Source: Nymphaea colorata (lineage: Eukaryota > Streptophyta > Magnoliopsida > Nymphaeales > Nymphaeaceae). From it: 64,000 nt of DNA. Each line of letters starts with the position of its first letter. Within the stretch, counting starts at the first letter, position 1. The notes under the pieces are model-generated. The model was not told the DNA's origin. It ran no database searches and worked only from the letters and a program-made list of their open reading frames with translations. Shown here in pieces: positions 25,143 through 35,256 of the stretch. The translations under genes were made by a program, and so were the position numbers. The DNA lies in NCBI RefSeq assembly GCF_008831285.2, contig NC_045143.1, positions 10,673,503 to 10,737,502 of the forward strand, given 5' to 3'.

Positions 25143-28100
25143 ATGGAGACTGCTGTCATCTCTTCCACTCACGTCACGCTCTCTGCCGGCGCCTCGAGCC
25201 GGTCGACGGCGCTCGCTTCCTCTGCTTCCCTCCGCCGCCTCGTTGACGCCAGGGTATCAATTCCATACTTCAAAGATTCAGTCTTATGCTCGCATGCATT
25301 TGAACTTGTAATTACAGAAGCTCTGAGTATGCATGCATTAGTTGGTAGCTAAAGAAGAATGATATTGATGACTTACTGTAATTGCTTTAGAGCTTGAAAT
25401 CGAGCTCGATCTACGGTGATCCTCTGCGACATTCGGTGAGGAAGTTGCAGGCAAGAGTGAAAGGAAGGCCGTTGTCCTCTTCGCCGGCGCAAATCACCAG
25501 ATGCGAGCTGGGTGACAGCTTGGTAAGCACCTCTATATTCTTTCTGACTGACCATTAATGGATGTTGTTTGCAGCTGGTTTTTCCCTTTGATCGTTGACG
25601 AAATAGTTGGTGCTGAGTTTCTGTTTTGTTTTGTGGATCTGTGTTGGGGAAAAATGAAGGAAGAGTTCCTGAACAAGTCAACGGAGGACAAGAACCTGGT
25701 GAGGCTGCTGGTGTGCATGGGTGAAGCGCTGAGGACCATAGCCTTCAAGGTCAGAACTGCTTCCTGTGGTGGCACCGCCTGTGTTAACACCTTCGGTGAT
25801 GAACAGCTCGCCGTCGACTTGCTTGCCGACAAACTGCTCTTCGAGGTCAGTTGTAATTTCTCCATTTTCATGATCACTGCCATCATCACCATCACTAAGC
25901 AATCATCATTCGTGGCCATCTTAACGTCACTGCTACCACCAGTATTCCGCAGAAGCTATTACTGGCTTTTCTTTGCTCAGAAAATTTTCAACATATTTAC
26001 AAAGAAACTCAAGTTCTTGGAATTCAGGCACAATAACGAGAAGCGTACTTCCTTGCACAAAGAATGGATCATTTAGACAAAATCAAACTGAAAAATAAAA
26101 GTGGGTTATAACTTTTTATTCCTTTGGCATTATAGTTTACTGGTAAATTGCATCTGCAAAGTAAGAAATTTGCTTGTTCATGTTAAAAAAAAATTAAATT
26201 GATTCAGGCTAAGGTCTACAGTACTAATTCCTTTTCCCATTTGAAACATCGCCTAGGCATTAAGGTACTCTCACGTCTGCAAGTATGCCTGCTCAGAGGA
26301 AGAGCCGGAACTCCAAGATATGGAGGGCCCTGCAGAAGGTCTGAAGCACCACAATGAGACTTTAGTTTTCCACGGTTGTTTCTTTTACTGATAGAAGAAT
26401 AACAATAACCTTGGCAATCACAGGAGGCTTTAGTGTTGCTTTTGATCCCCTTGATGGCTCCAGCATCGTTGATACCAACTTTACAGTCGGAACAATCTTC
26501 GGTGTGTGGCCTGGAGATAAATTGACGGGTATTACAGGAAGAGACCAAGCGGCTGCTGCCATGGGAATATATGGACCAAGAACAACTTATGTTCTTGCTC
26601 TTAAGGATATTCCTGGAACGCATGAATTTTTGCTACTTGATGAAGGTGCAAATTCACATTACAATTGCTAGTTCAGCTGCTTCTCTATGTATGTTATATT
26701 ACTTTGTTTTTACCATATCATGCACAAATGCAGGCAATTTAAGGGTTGCATACGATTCCTAGTTTTTCTCCAATTTTCATTTGAAAGTAAGGGAAGCTCC
26801 ACAATTGGCTTGCAGGAAAATGGCAACATGTTAAAGACACCACTCAAATTGGAGAAGGAAAGATGTTCTCTCCAGGAAATCTGAGGGCCACCTTTGACAA
26901 CCCTGAGTATCAAAAGGTAGCTACATATTTGTTTTCTCTGTTTCTAATATTGTTCTGTTTTCTTGTCTAACATGGCCACTCTTGCTGTACCCCTGTGTTA
27001 TCCACTGGAACAAGATATTCCTGGGTGCAGCTAACTTGCTCCAGAACTGGATGATTTTATCTATTCTTATGAACACATCAAAATCTTCTACTAGTCGACT
27101 ATCTAGTTCATCATCATCATCTTCATCTTCATCTTCACCGAACCTTTTCCCAAAAGCCTTTATCCTCATTGCATGAGGTCAGCTTTATGAGTCTTTACTC
27201 CTCATACAAGTAATTGATTTAGCTGCTTTATAATGCTTCATATCCCTTTTTACTATTAGTTTCAAGTCTTAATTAGTATATTGCTTGCGCGTTTGAACCA
27301 TTGTATTTGTTGATTACTATATGTTACTTGATTGTTGTATAGCATGTATGGAGAAACTTGTAAAAATGTAGCAAAATTTTGTGAATTTCCACATTTATCC
27401 AAACACACTCACACGTTCACATACACATGGGTGCCTTTCTTTTCAGTAGACCCATCAAACAACCTTATGCCTGCAACTGTACCTCTAGGTGATAAAATGT
27501 CACACAATCTTCACATTGAGGCAATGATATCTCTCTCTTTTCTCATCTTAAGTTCTTTTTAACTCGTTACAGCTTATCAACTACTATGTGAATGAAAAGT
27601 ACACACTAAGATACACTGGAGGGATGGTTCCTGATGTCAACCAGGTATGCTTCTCCAGCTGAATATTGTAGAGCGCTTTTCTTTGAAGTTGTGTATTCAT
27701 TTCTTGGGATGTAATTGATGTGAATTGGTTTTGTGAATTTGATTTTTTTTTTTATGTACTTCTGTCAGTATCCACCCTTTCATGCCTTCTGTTTCTCTTG
27801 ATTCAAGCCATTTACTTCATTCATTTTCCATTGTTCCAAGAACCAATGTGAACAGAATTCTGTTATGTTTCTTGTAGATCATTGTAAAGGAAAAAGGTAT
27901 CTTCACAAATGTCACATCCCCAACTTCAAAGGCGAAGCTAAGGCTGCTGTTTGAGGTTGCTCCATTGGGCTTTCTAGTTGAGAAAGCAGGGGGTTACAGT
28001 AGTGATGGGAAGCAATCAGTGCTGGATAGGGTGATTGAGAATCTGGATGACAGGACCCAAGTGGCGTATGGATCGAAGAACGAGATTATCCGATTTGAAG

Positions 28101-28159
28101 AAACTTTGTATGGATCCTCTAGGCTCAAGGTTGGAACACCAGTTGGTGCAGCTGCTTAA
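25143..28159 (+). CDS. SBPASE: Sedoheptulose-1,7-bisphosphatase, chloroplastic, 8 exons
   Basis: Calvin-Benson cycle enzyme that dephosphorylates sedoheptulose 1,7-bisphosphate in the chloroplast stroma, committing carbon to ribulose bisphosphate regeneration. Exons: 25143-25253, 25391-25522, 25660-25845, 26257-26338, 26424-26645, 26816-26916, 27573-27644, 27878-28159; product 395 aa (Arabidopsis enzyme 393). The first 60 or so residues are Ser/Ala/Arg-rich, consistent with a transit peptide. Cys117 and Cys122 in [10 protein letters not shown] match the thioredoxin-regulated cysteine pair known in SBPase. The sugar-phosphatase metal site FDPLDGSS is at 177-184. [13 protein letters not shown]-like [14 protein letters not shown] and [10 protein letters not shown] follow in family order. 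I chose SBPase over fructose-1,6-bisphosphatase because of [16 protein letters not shown] and the C-terminal [16 protein letters not shown]. No stops or frameshifts; all splice sites are GT/AG. The exon 3 acceptor (25658-25659) has a poor pyrimidine tract but gives the expected EEFL. Confidence 0.96.
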
Positions 28160-28919
28160 TTTTCCCCATGTTAAGAAGTCTTTCTAGCATCTCTTCTTTA
28201 TTTCAACTTATTTTTGCCTAGTGGGTTGAATGTAAAACAATGGTGCAATGAATCTTGTGTTGTACTGGAAGATCTCAAGTTGAATACTACAACGAGTTAC
28301 AGCACTCAGCCATTCAAAGATGAATTTATTCCTGAACATGAATGGCCATGTCTTCACAGTCGGAGTGCAAACAGATACCATTTGGAAGTATTGTCACATA
28401 AGATGCGTATTATTTGAAAAAAAAACATGTATAATACCCAAGAAATAAGTCAGCCGTATAAAACTGCAATTAGACACGTTTTTTTTAAAAAATGCCAAAA
28501 AATAAAAAAGTGAAAAAAACGGGTATTATACGCGTTTTTTAGCATCTTTTTGTATTTTTTATTTTTTTATAATTTTTAGGATTTATTAAATGTTTAATTT
28601 TTTTTAAAAATTTTGCTGAGATTTTTTCAAGATATTCTCGAGATATACAACTTTGCCTTATTATAATCGAGAAATTTCTCGCCGTATAATATCCGTATAC
28701 GATATATGTGACAATGATTGCAAGGCCTCCAAACCCGAATAAGTACCAACAACGTAGAGTCTAACACAGGGTCACAGTTGGGTAATGAAAACATAATACC
28801 TATATGTAGAATTTGGTTCTGGATTGGATTCTAATTCAAAATACAAACTGATAAAAATCAAATCATCAAATTAGAATGGGCAGTTCGAACATGCATAGGA
28901 TGTGTATTTGGATCTTAAT
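28160..28919. other. SBPase 3' flank and AT-rich repeat
   Basis: The SBPase 3' untranslated region is expected in the first few hundred bases. About 28431-28716 is an AT-rich repeat with GCCGTATAA near both sides (28453 and 28680) and CACGTTTTTTTTAAAAA, resembling the fragments at 11783 and 23328. Its exact ends are unclear. Confidence 0.45.
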
Positions 28920-29358
28920 TGGGGATATCAATATATCCGAATTGAATATGATATCTGACTGAATTGTTCCCAAAAAATCGGATATGAAAAAAAATTTAAT
29001 ATCCGATTAAGAAATTGAATCAGATTTGGATTTAAGAAGTGACACCTGATGAGATTCGTATTCGGATATGTATAAATATCTAGTTGAATTTGGATCCAGA
29101 TCAGATTAAATAAATATTCTATGTACAATGTTCTTACATTTTGAAAATCTGGCAGATTCGGTTCAAAATTCGGATTCCAATTTAAATATGAATGTAAAAA
29201 TCGGATTCGGATTATAAAATCAAATTTTGGATTCAAATGTAGATATGAATTTTCCTTGTTGTATTTGAATTTGAATTCAAATCAAATATGTGAATATCCG
29301 AAAAAACAGATATAGTTAAGAGTATATCCAATTTGAATCCAATCCGTTGACATCCCTA
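28920..29358. mobile_element. hAT-like MITE of the TAGGGATGTCAA family, copy A
   Basis: The 439 bp element has ends TGGGGATATCAA and TTGACATCCCTA. It is flanked by an exact 8-bp direct repeat ATCTTAAT (28912-28919 and 29359-29366). The interior has many GGATTC, GGATAT, ATCCGA and GAATCC motifs near both ends. Relatives are at 40840-41279 and 48064-48445. Confidence 0.8.
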
Positions 29359-29366
29359 ATCTTAAT

Positions 29367-32300
29367 ATAACAATTAAAATGTAACAATTAAGATCAAACA
29401 GTCACATATTTTATGAATTAAATGTTCAGGACATTCAATCAAATTTGCTGCCCCAGGATGGTTCGTATGTTGGGGAAACAAAAAAGAAAAAAAAGAAAAA
29501 GAAAGAAAGAGATAAAAAGATAAAAACAAAAAAAAGAATCCCTACCCATAGCAATATGTTATCAGCGACCATGCGTTCGGTTTAAATTCTAACCTGCTGC
29601 ATCATACATGTTTCCTTGAGATACTTTTAATATCTGGTGTCACAGTTTTAGAAAGAGAAAAATACTTCAAGAACCAAAAATGCACATTAATTTGGAATGT
29701 TAAAATCCAGTTGTTTTAAGAGATTTGCGTGACGTAACTTGGATTTTTTTTTTGTTGTATCCATTGGCAGTAAGGACACTTAGTGAGTGTTCCACTAATC
29801 TGCCTCAAAAATGAAATGAATCTGCTCCAATTATCGGAACAGATTTATGAGATACTTACTTAGTATCACTGTTACCAAACGACTCCTCAATGAGCCGTTT
29901 ATCAGAACAGAAGAAACAAGAATACTCTTTCATTCTGCTTCAACACTAAGTTTTAATCTGTTTCTTTGGAACAGCAGCGAATTTACAGATTGGAGTAGGT
30001 AGATCTTGTGGTGCTGTCTAGCTAGCATTCACGTAGGTACCAACAGGGTGCATGAATTCCATGAAACATTCATAGAACAACTTAATGGTTGTTATAACCT
30101 ATGCTTGGATTAAGTATGTTTTTCTACAAATTAAATTTTTAACACTAATAATCACTTATTTCCAGATAATGAGTTTGTCATATATAGACATAATGGATTT
30201 GAATTACAGAAATGGATTTAGAGTCCACAATATTATTTGAAAAAAAGTTGTTCTACTTGAAATACAAGTTATGAAATGGTTGGATTTAGGGCCAAATATG
30301 TAATACGGACTAAGATTTGTATCTCGACCATGCAATGGAAGGTCCATGTGACCTACTTACAGTTCTATTTTTGAATTGGCTTTGGATCGCCAAGAGATTT
30401 AAACACATGATGCAGATCTAACTTATTTACAGATTTACTTTTGATTTGGATTTCGGTCACCAAGGGATTTAAACACAATTGATGCATATTTAAATAATTT
30501 GCACATGCATAATAGGTAACTTGTTAATTTGGATATGCAAACGCATCATGATCAAAATTTTCATACTTACTGACTTAATGTAGCCTATATAAAAGAAATT
30601 CAAAAACTTATAGACCTATTAGCACAGCAAAACTAGTTTTTACATCAACATAAGTGTGAATGATACAAGTCGGTTTGCTCATAAAGCATCATGAACATGT
30701 ATGATTGACCAAATTAATCAACAAACCATGAAAACACACACACACACGTACATACATATACATACATGTACATATATATGTGTACATGTTTCCAGAATCA
30801 ATATTTCATGATAATATTTTTAACATAACATTAAACGACACAAATGCGCGTTGTTTTAAGAATAAAGTTTCAATTGCACCTGAGTCATTATACACATGTC
30901 ACGGGCCAAATTCACATCCCAAGTCACACAATGCATAAAATCATGCCTATTACATTTTGCATGACATAACATGTTTTACATTTATTAATTCAATAACGAC
31001 CCAAAAATGATTTTTTCCACATAACATAACATGTTTTGATATAAGAGTTGCTTGGCAATGGGAACACTAACACACTTCGTTACCATTTTATGAATGTCTC
31101 AAAAATTGAAATTGATTCGTGAAGTGCATATGGTACTTGATGAATCTTCATCAATTTCTGGGGACAGATTTATGAAATAGTAATAATCTATTAATATTGT
31201 CGTCTGCCACTTTAGGGGATTTGAAGACCTATGAGGCCTGTTGCCATGGCGGTTGAGATCGGCTGATGCTACCCTCCCTCGGTGATCGAAGTGCAAGAGA
31301 GCCTGTCGCAATGAGCACTGACAAGGGTCGACCTCTCATGGAATCGACGACCACAGACATTGTGACCATGGACCTCCTTACAGACCCTGACGCCATGACT
31401 CACTATCTCAACCGGCTGGCCATTTTTTTGCCAAGAATGAGGGCTTCGAAGCCCTTTTACTGTGGAAAAGAAGAGAGTACATTGAAGCCCTCTTTTCAAG
31501 TGTAACAGAGAGCCCTCTATCTGCTTCTCTCAGGTCCGTTTTCTCTGTCTCTTTAATTGTTTTTGCAGTTTTTTCTTGTATTTAAGGGACTTCTTGTCTC
31601 CAAATTCCAAATTTTGTTATGCATTTTCATTTCATCGACTCTCTTTCTCTCTCTCTCTCTCCCTGTTGTTTATTCGGACAATTCTATCTTTGGCTTTGCC
31701 ATGGCGAAGCCCACCGAATAAAGGCCACGGCGGGAGACCTTGCACTACCTTTGCTTTTTGTGCATGGATCTTAAATCTGACATCTTCCCCTCCCATATCA
31801 AATCCATATGTTTCATTATTTGATGGATTTAAAAGCCATGGATTTGAGATCTGCTGTTTGTTAGACCTTGGATCCCTCTAGTAGATCCAACCTCGAATAC
31901 AATATCCAAGGCTAACAAATGCCACCTTACCAATATATTTATAACCCGTTCCTTATAGCATAAGTTAACATATTTCGAAAGCTTAACATGGATCACATTT
32001 ATTCATGATGTAAAATGTAATTCGCTCTGTCTTTCATAGCTGACCACAATATAGTTTAAAAACGTGTTTTCAACCCCCACAGTATTAATAGAGAGAATAT
32101 TTGATTAAAGTTATCATAATAGGCTGTTGTAACAAGCAATATTTTCTTGATATCATATCAAAACACACAAAAAGAGAAAAGAACATACGCAAGGAAGTCA
32201 TCATTCCTCAGGCGTTTGATTTTGATGCATCATTACTGTGCCCCTTTGAAGGATATAAAGTATACATTTTAGTGACAAATTATGTCATTAACATATAAAT

Positions 32301-33240
32301 ATCAACAAACAAAGTATCATGACATGGTGACAAAATTACGTAATACACTATGCTTACAAAATGAATATAATGCATACTTTCTTAATTGCAAATTTGAATG
32401 AACAATAACAAACTATAACAATAGGAATCATGTTGATTTCAATCGATGAGAAAATCATTAAACATATATGTTGCCATATGATTCTGTGAGTCATTATTAC
32501 TGCCATGACTTTATGTTTGCAATGAAAGGATTGCTGGGGTATAGGCCTCCGACCATATTAGTGCCAAGAAACTATTTAAAATAAAAATGTATACAGAAAA
32601 AAGGGGAATGCTGAGTATATTAAAAGAAAAAAAAAAACAGATGGTTGCAAATTAGACTCAACTGCCCAAAAGCACCCATGAGACACACAAAACCAAAAAG
32701 CCTACTCCTCAGGAGTAGTTAGCTTGACCAAATTCACTACATTCCGCCTTTAGCTTCTTCTCATCTTTCAGTTTGGATGCATCAAGCATTTACTCTTTTA
32801 TCTAGTTTTTCACTTTTATTTACTTATATCTATCACAAAATATCAAATAACGAACACTAGTTACATAACAAAACATAATAACAAACTTCACAAAAGAATT
32901 TCTTATGTTAACTAAATAATTTGTCACCATGATTAGTATGTGAAGATTCAATATCTCCACTTTCACCAAATGAACCAAATGGAGAACATTCAACACATGT
33001 TATAATGTTTAGCACATGTCACAAATGAAAGTGTATAGAGATAGAAATAGAATGTGCAAATAATTAAAGGCATATGATTTATGAGAAAAATGCTTCAATA
33101 AAATATGAGAATTTAGTAAATTAAGACACTCATGTCATCAAACATAATAAATGTTTTGTAACAACTAAGAAATGAACCAAACAATGGATGTTCTAATTAT
33201 AAAGCAAAGTCTTAATATTAGAAAATTGATCAACATAAAA
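29367..33240. other. Gene-poor AT-rich region
   Basis: I recognise no gene. A repeat edge GTTACCAAACGACTCCT lies at about 29872, resembling one at about 46720. A more GC-rich stretch at about 31240-31510 has open frames on both strands without a familiar domain. CT repeats at 31641-31662 and a MITE-like patch with TTAGATCC/GGATCCCTCTAG motifs (about 31770-31920) complete what can be seen. Confidence 0.45.
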
Positions 33241-33459
33241 TTGATCCATACACCATGTATTCGATTGTTGAAGGAGGAGTGATGAGATTCATATCGACAA
33301 CTGGACTTCATCTACCTTGATTAATCTTTGCAGCTAGATTTACTCGAAAAACTTTAAGTTCAACACTTTTTGTTGTCTTATGATTCCTTTCAAGGATTAT
33401 GGATGAAAAAGTCTCCATAATTCCCTTTCGAAAACTGACTTCTATTAATTATGCTCAAC

Positions 33460-33735
33460 TAAGCTTGGGCACTAGGCTGGGCTGCCGGCAGGTACCCAGT
33501 ACCTGGCCCGACTCGGGCCCTGAAAAAATGGCACCGGACCAGCCCAATCAATTATCGGGCAGGCCTGGGTGGGCCCGATAATATTTTTAATATATATTTT
33601 TTAATTTAATCGGGCTGGGCCTAGGCCGGACTCGGGCTTGGGTTTTAAGTCTCGGGCTGGGCCCGGGCCCGGGTTTTGGGTGTGAAGCCGGCCTGAGCCC
33701 GACCCCTTATCGGGCCGGCCCGATGCCCAAGCTTA
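33460..33735. mobile_element. hAT-like MITE of the TTGGGCA/GGGCC family nested in copia gag
   Basis: The 276 bp element has perfect 12-bp ends TAAGCTTGGGCA and TGCCCAAGCTTA. Flanking octamers TGCTCAAC (33452-33459) and TGCTCAAT (33736-33743) match at 7 of 8. The interior is rich in GGGCCCG and CGGGCC motifs around an AT-rich centre. A related, less clear copy is at 49028-49359. Confidence 0.75.
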
Positions 33736-34522
33736 TGCTCAATGAGCTAAAACCATGGAGTATTTTATTAAAAGTAAGGGTCTTTAAGGATTATTTGGTC
33801 CGAACAAAACAAAACCTCAATTGATATTAACTAAATTGGTTGACCGTAAAGCCCAAGAATTAAAAGTTAGTGAAAAAGAGAATGTGGCTGATTATGAAAA
33901 GAAATGGGATGAATAGAAGATTGGTCATCACAACATTATTACTTGAACTTTCACTTATAATGCAATTAGATGACTAATTTCTAAATTCAACCATGCACAT
34001 GAAGCATGAGATTTTTGAGAAAGATTCACACAATGAGGGCCTGTTTGATTGTCAGGTGAAATTTGAAGGAAAGGGTGAAATCTGTATGAGCGGGTGAAAT
34101 TTCACCCGCCCGTCTCACACCGTACCAAACAGCGTGAAATTTCACCCGTTTTTTGTTAAAGTGAGCGGGTGACATTTCACACGCTCGTTTTTTTCCGTCT
34201 CACGTCCGTTTTCCCCTCTTTTCCCTTTTCGTCGACGGCCTTCTTCCCCTTTCCTCTTTCGCTCGCTGCCTCACCTCTCTCGCTCTCTCGCTGGCTCACC
34301 TCTCTCACTCTCTCGTTCCTCTCCTCTCTCACTGCCTTTCCTCTCTCGCTCTCTCGTTCCTCTCCTCTGTCGCTGTTCTTTCTTCTCTCGCTTTGTCGGT
34401 CCTCTCTTCTCTCACTGTTATCTTGCTCTCTCCTTCCTCTCCTCTCTCGCTCTCTTGTTCCTCCCCTCTTTTCCCGACGTCGCCCGCTTACAGCAAAGAT
34501 ACGGAAGGTGCTCTTCTTTACA

Positions 34523-35044
34523 ATGATGCCGACCACTTTGTTGGCCTCCCACCCTCTGAAAGGGAGGTCCCCGTCGTTTTCTTCCACTTTACCATGCTTC
34601 ATACCTCCTCCGTTCCCTCCCAAATTCAATCGCCTCCTTCAAAGGTGCTGCATCTCAAAGGCATTGGCACAAGGAAAGCAAGTCCACCAACAGATTGTGG
34701 TGAATGGTTCCCATGGAAACTCGTGCTTGAGAATGAAGTTGGTCAGGTTTTATGCCGCTTGTGATGAAGTCCGAAGTGCAGAACACTTGTTTGACGAAAT
34801 GCCTGAAAAGGACATTTTTGCTTGGACTTTCATGTTGGGGTGCTATCTGAGAAGATCGATGTATGAAGAGGTTATCATGGGTCTCAGTAAGATGGATGGA
34901 AGAGATATAGTTTCCTGGAATTCGATAATCATGGATTTCATTCAATCTGGCTTTCATGATTCAGCACTAAAACTTTTGCATGATATGCAACTGAATGGAC
35001 TTAAGCCGAATCAATTTACAATTAATGTTAAATTTACCACGTAA
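34523..35044 (+). pseudogene. Truncated PLS-class pentatricopeptide repeat (PPR) gene fragment
   Basis: The open frame from the ATG at 34523 encodes 173 aa. A presequence-like N-terminus leads into LLQRCCISKALAQGKQVHQQ (about residues 36-55), the usual start of plant PLS-class organellar RNA-binding PPR proteins. Repeat-like units follow: RSAEHLFDEMPEKDIFAWT and then GRDIVSWNSII. A normal protein of this class has hundreds of residues and many repeats. Here the SKM of one repeat runs directly into the DGRDIVSWN of another, as if the repeats between were deleted. The last residues (about NVKFTT) come from the transposon's 42-bp repeat, not from PPR sequence. It has no E or DYW domain. The frame extends upstream to 34169, but that part is a CT-rich simple repeat. 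Probably non-functional, but the frame is intact and it could be transcribed. Confidence 0.75.
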
Positions 35045-35256
35045 AATTTTTCATGTGCATCAAACATTGTTAAATTTACCATGTTAAATTCTTCATGTGC
35101 ATCAAACATGGTTAAATTTACCATGTTAAATTCTTCCTGTGCATCAAATAGGGCCTTAGATTGAAAGAAGGAGAAATTTCATCCTATAAATTTTTCTAAA
35201 AAAATTTACCATGGTAAATTTACCACGTTAAATTCTTCCTGTACATCAAACAAACC
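35027..35256. repeat. 42-bp tandem repeat, three units plus a diverged one
   Basis: Units begin GTTAAATTTACCA at 35027, 35069 and 35111 and end with GTGCATCAAACAT or similar. A diverged unit with ATTTACCACGTTAAATTC follows at about 35217. Each unit ends in the element's own terminal-like CATCAAA, so the array may be a multiplied right end. Confidence 0.75.

Noticed and set aside
25558-26076. 172-aa frame running through SBPase exon 3
   Set aside because: Only 25660-25845 is exon; both ends of the frame are intron sequence.
30748-30790. Short CACACA/TACATA repeats considered as a CRISPR-like or regulatory array
   Set aside because: They are simple microsatellite sequence without unique spacers, and CRISPR is not expected in a plant nucleus.
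34169-34522. N-terminal extension of the PPR frame
   Set aside because: It is a Ser/Leu-rich reading of a CT-rich simple repeat within the transposon; the PPR-like start is at 34523.
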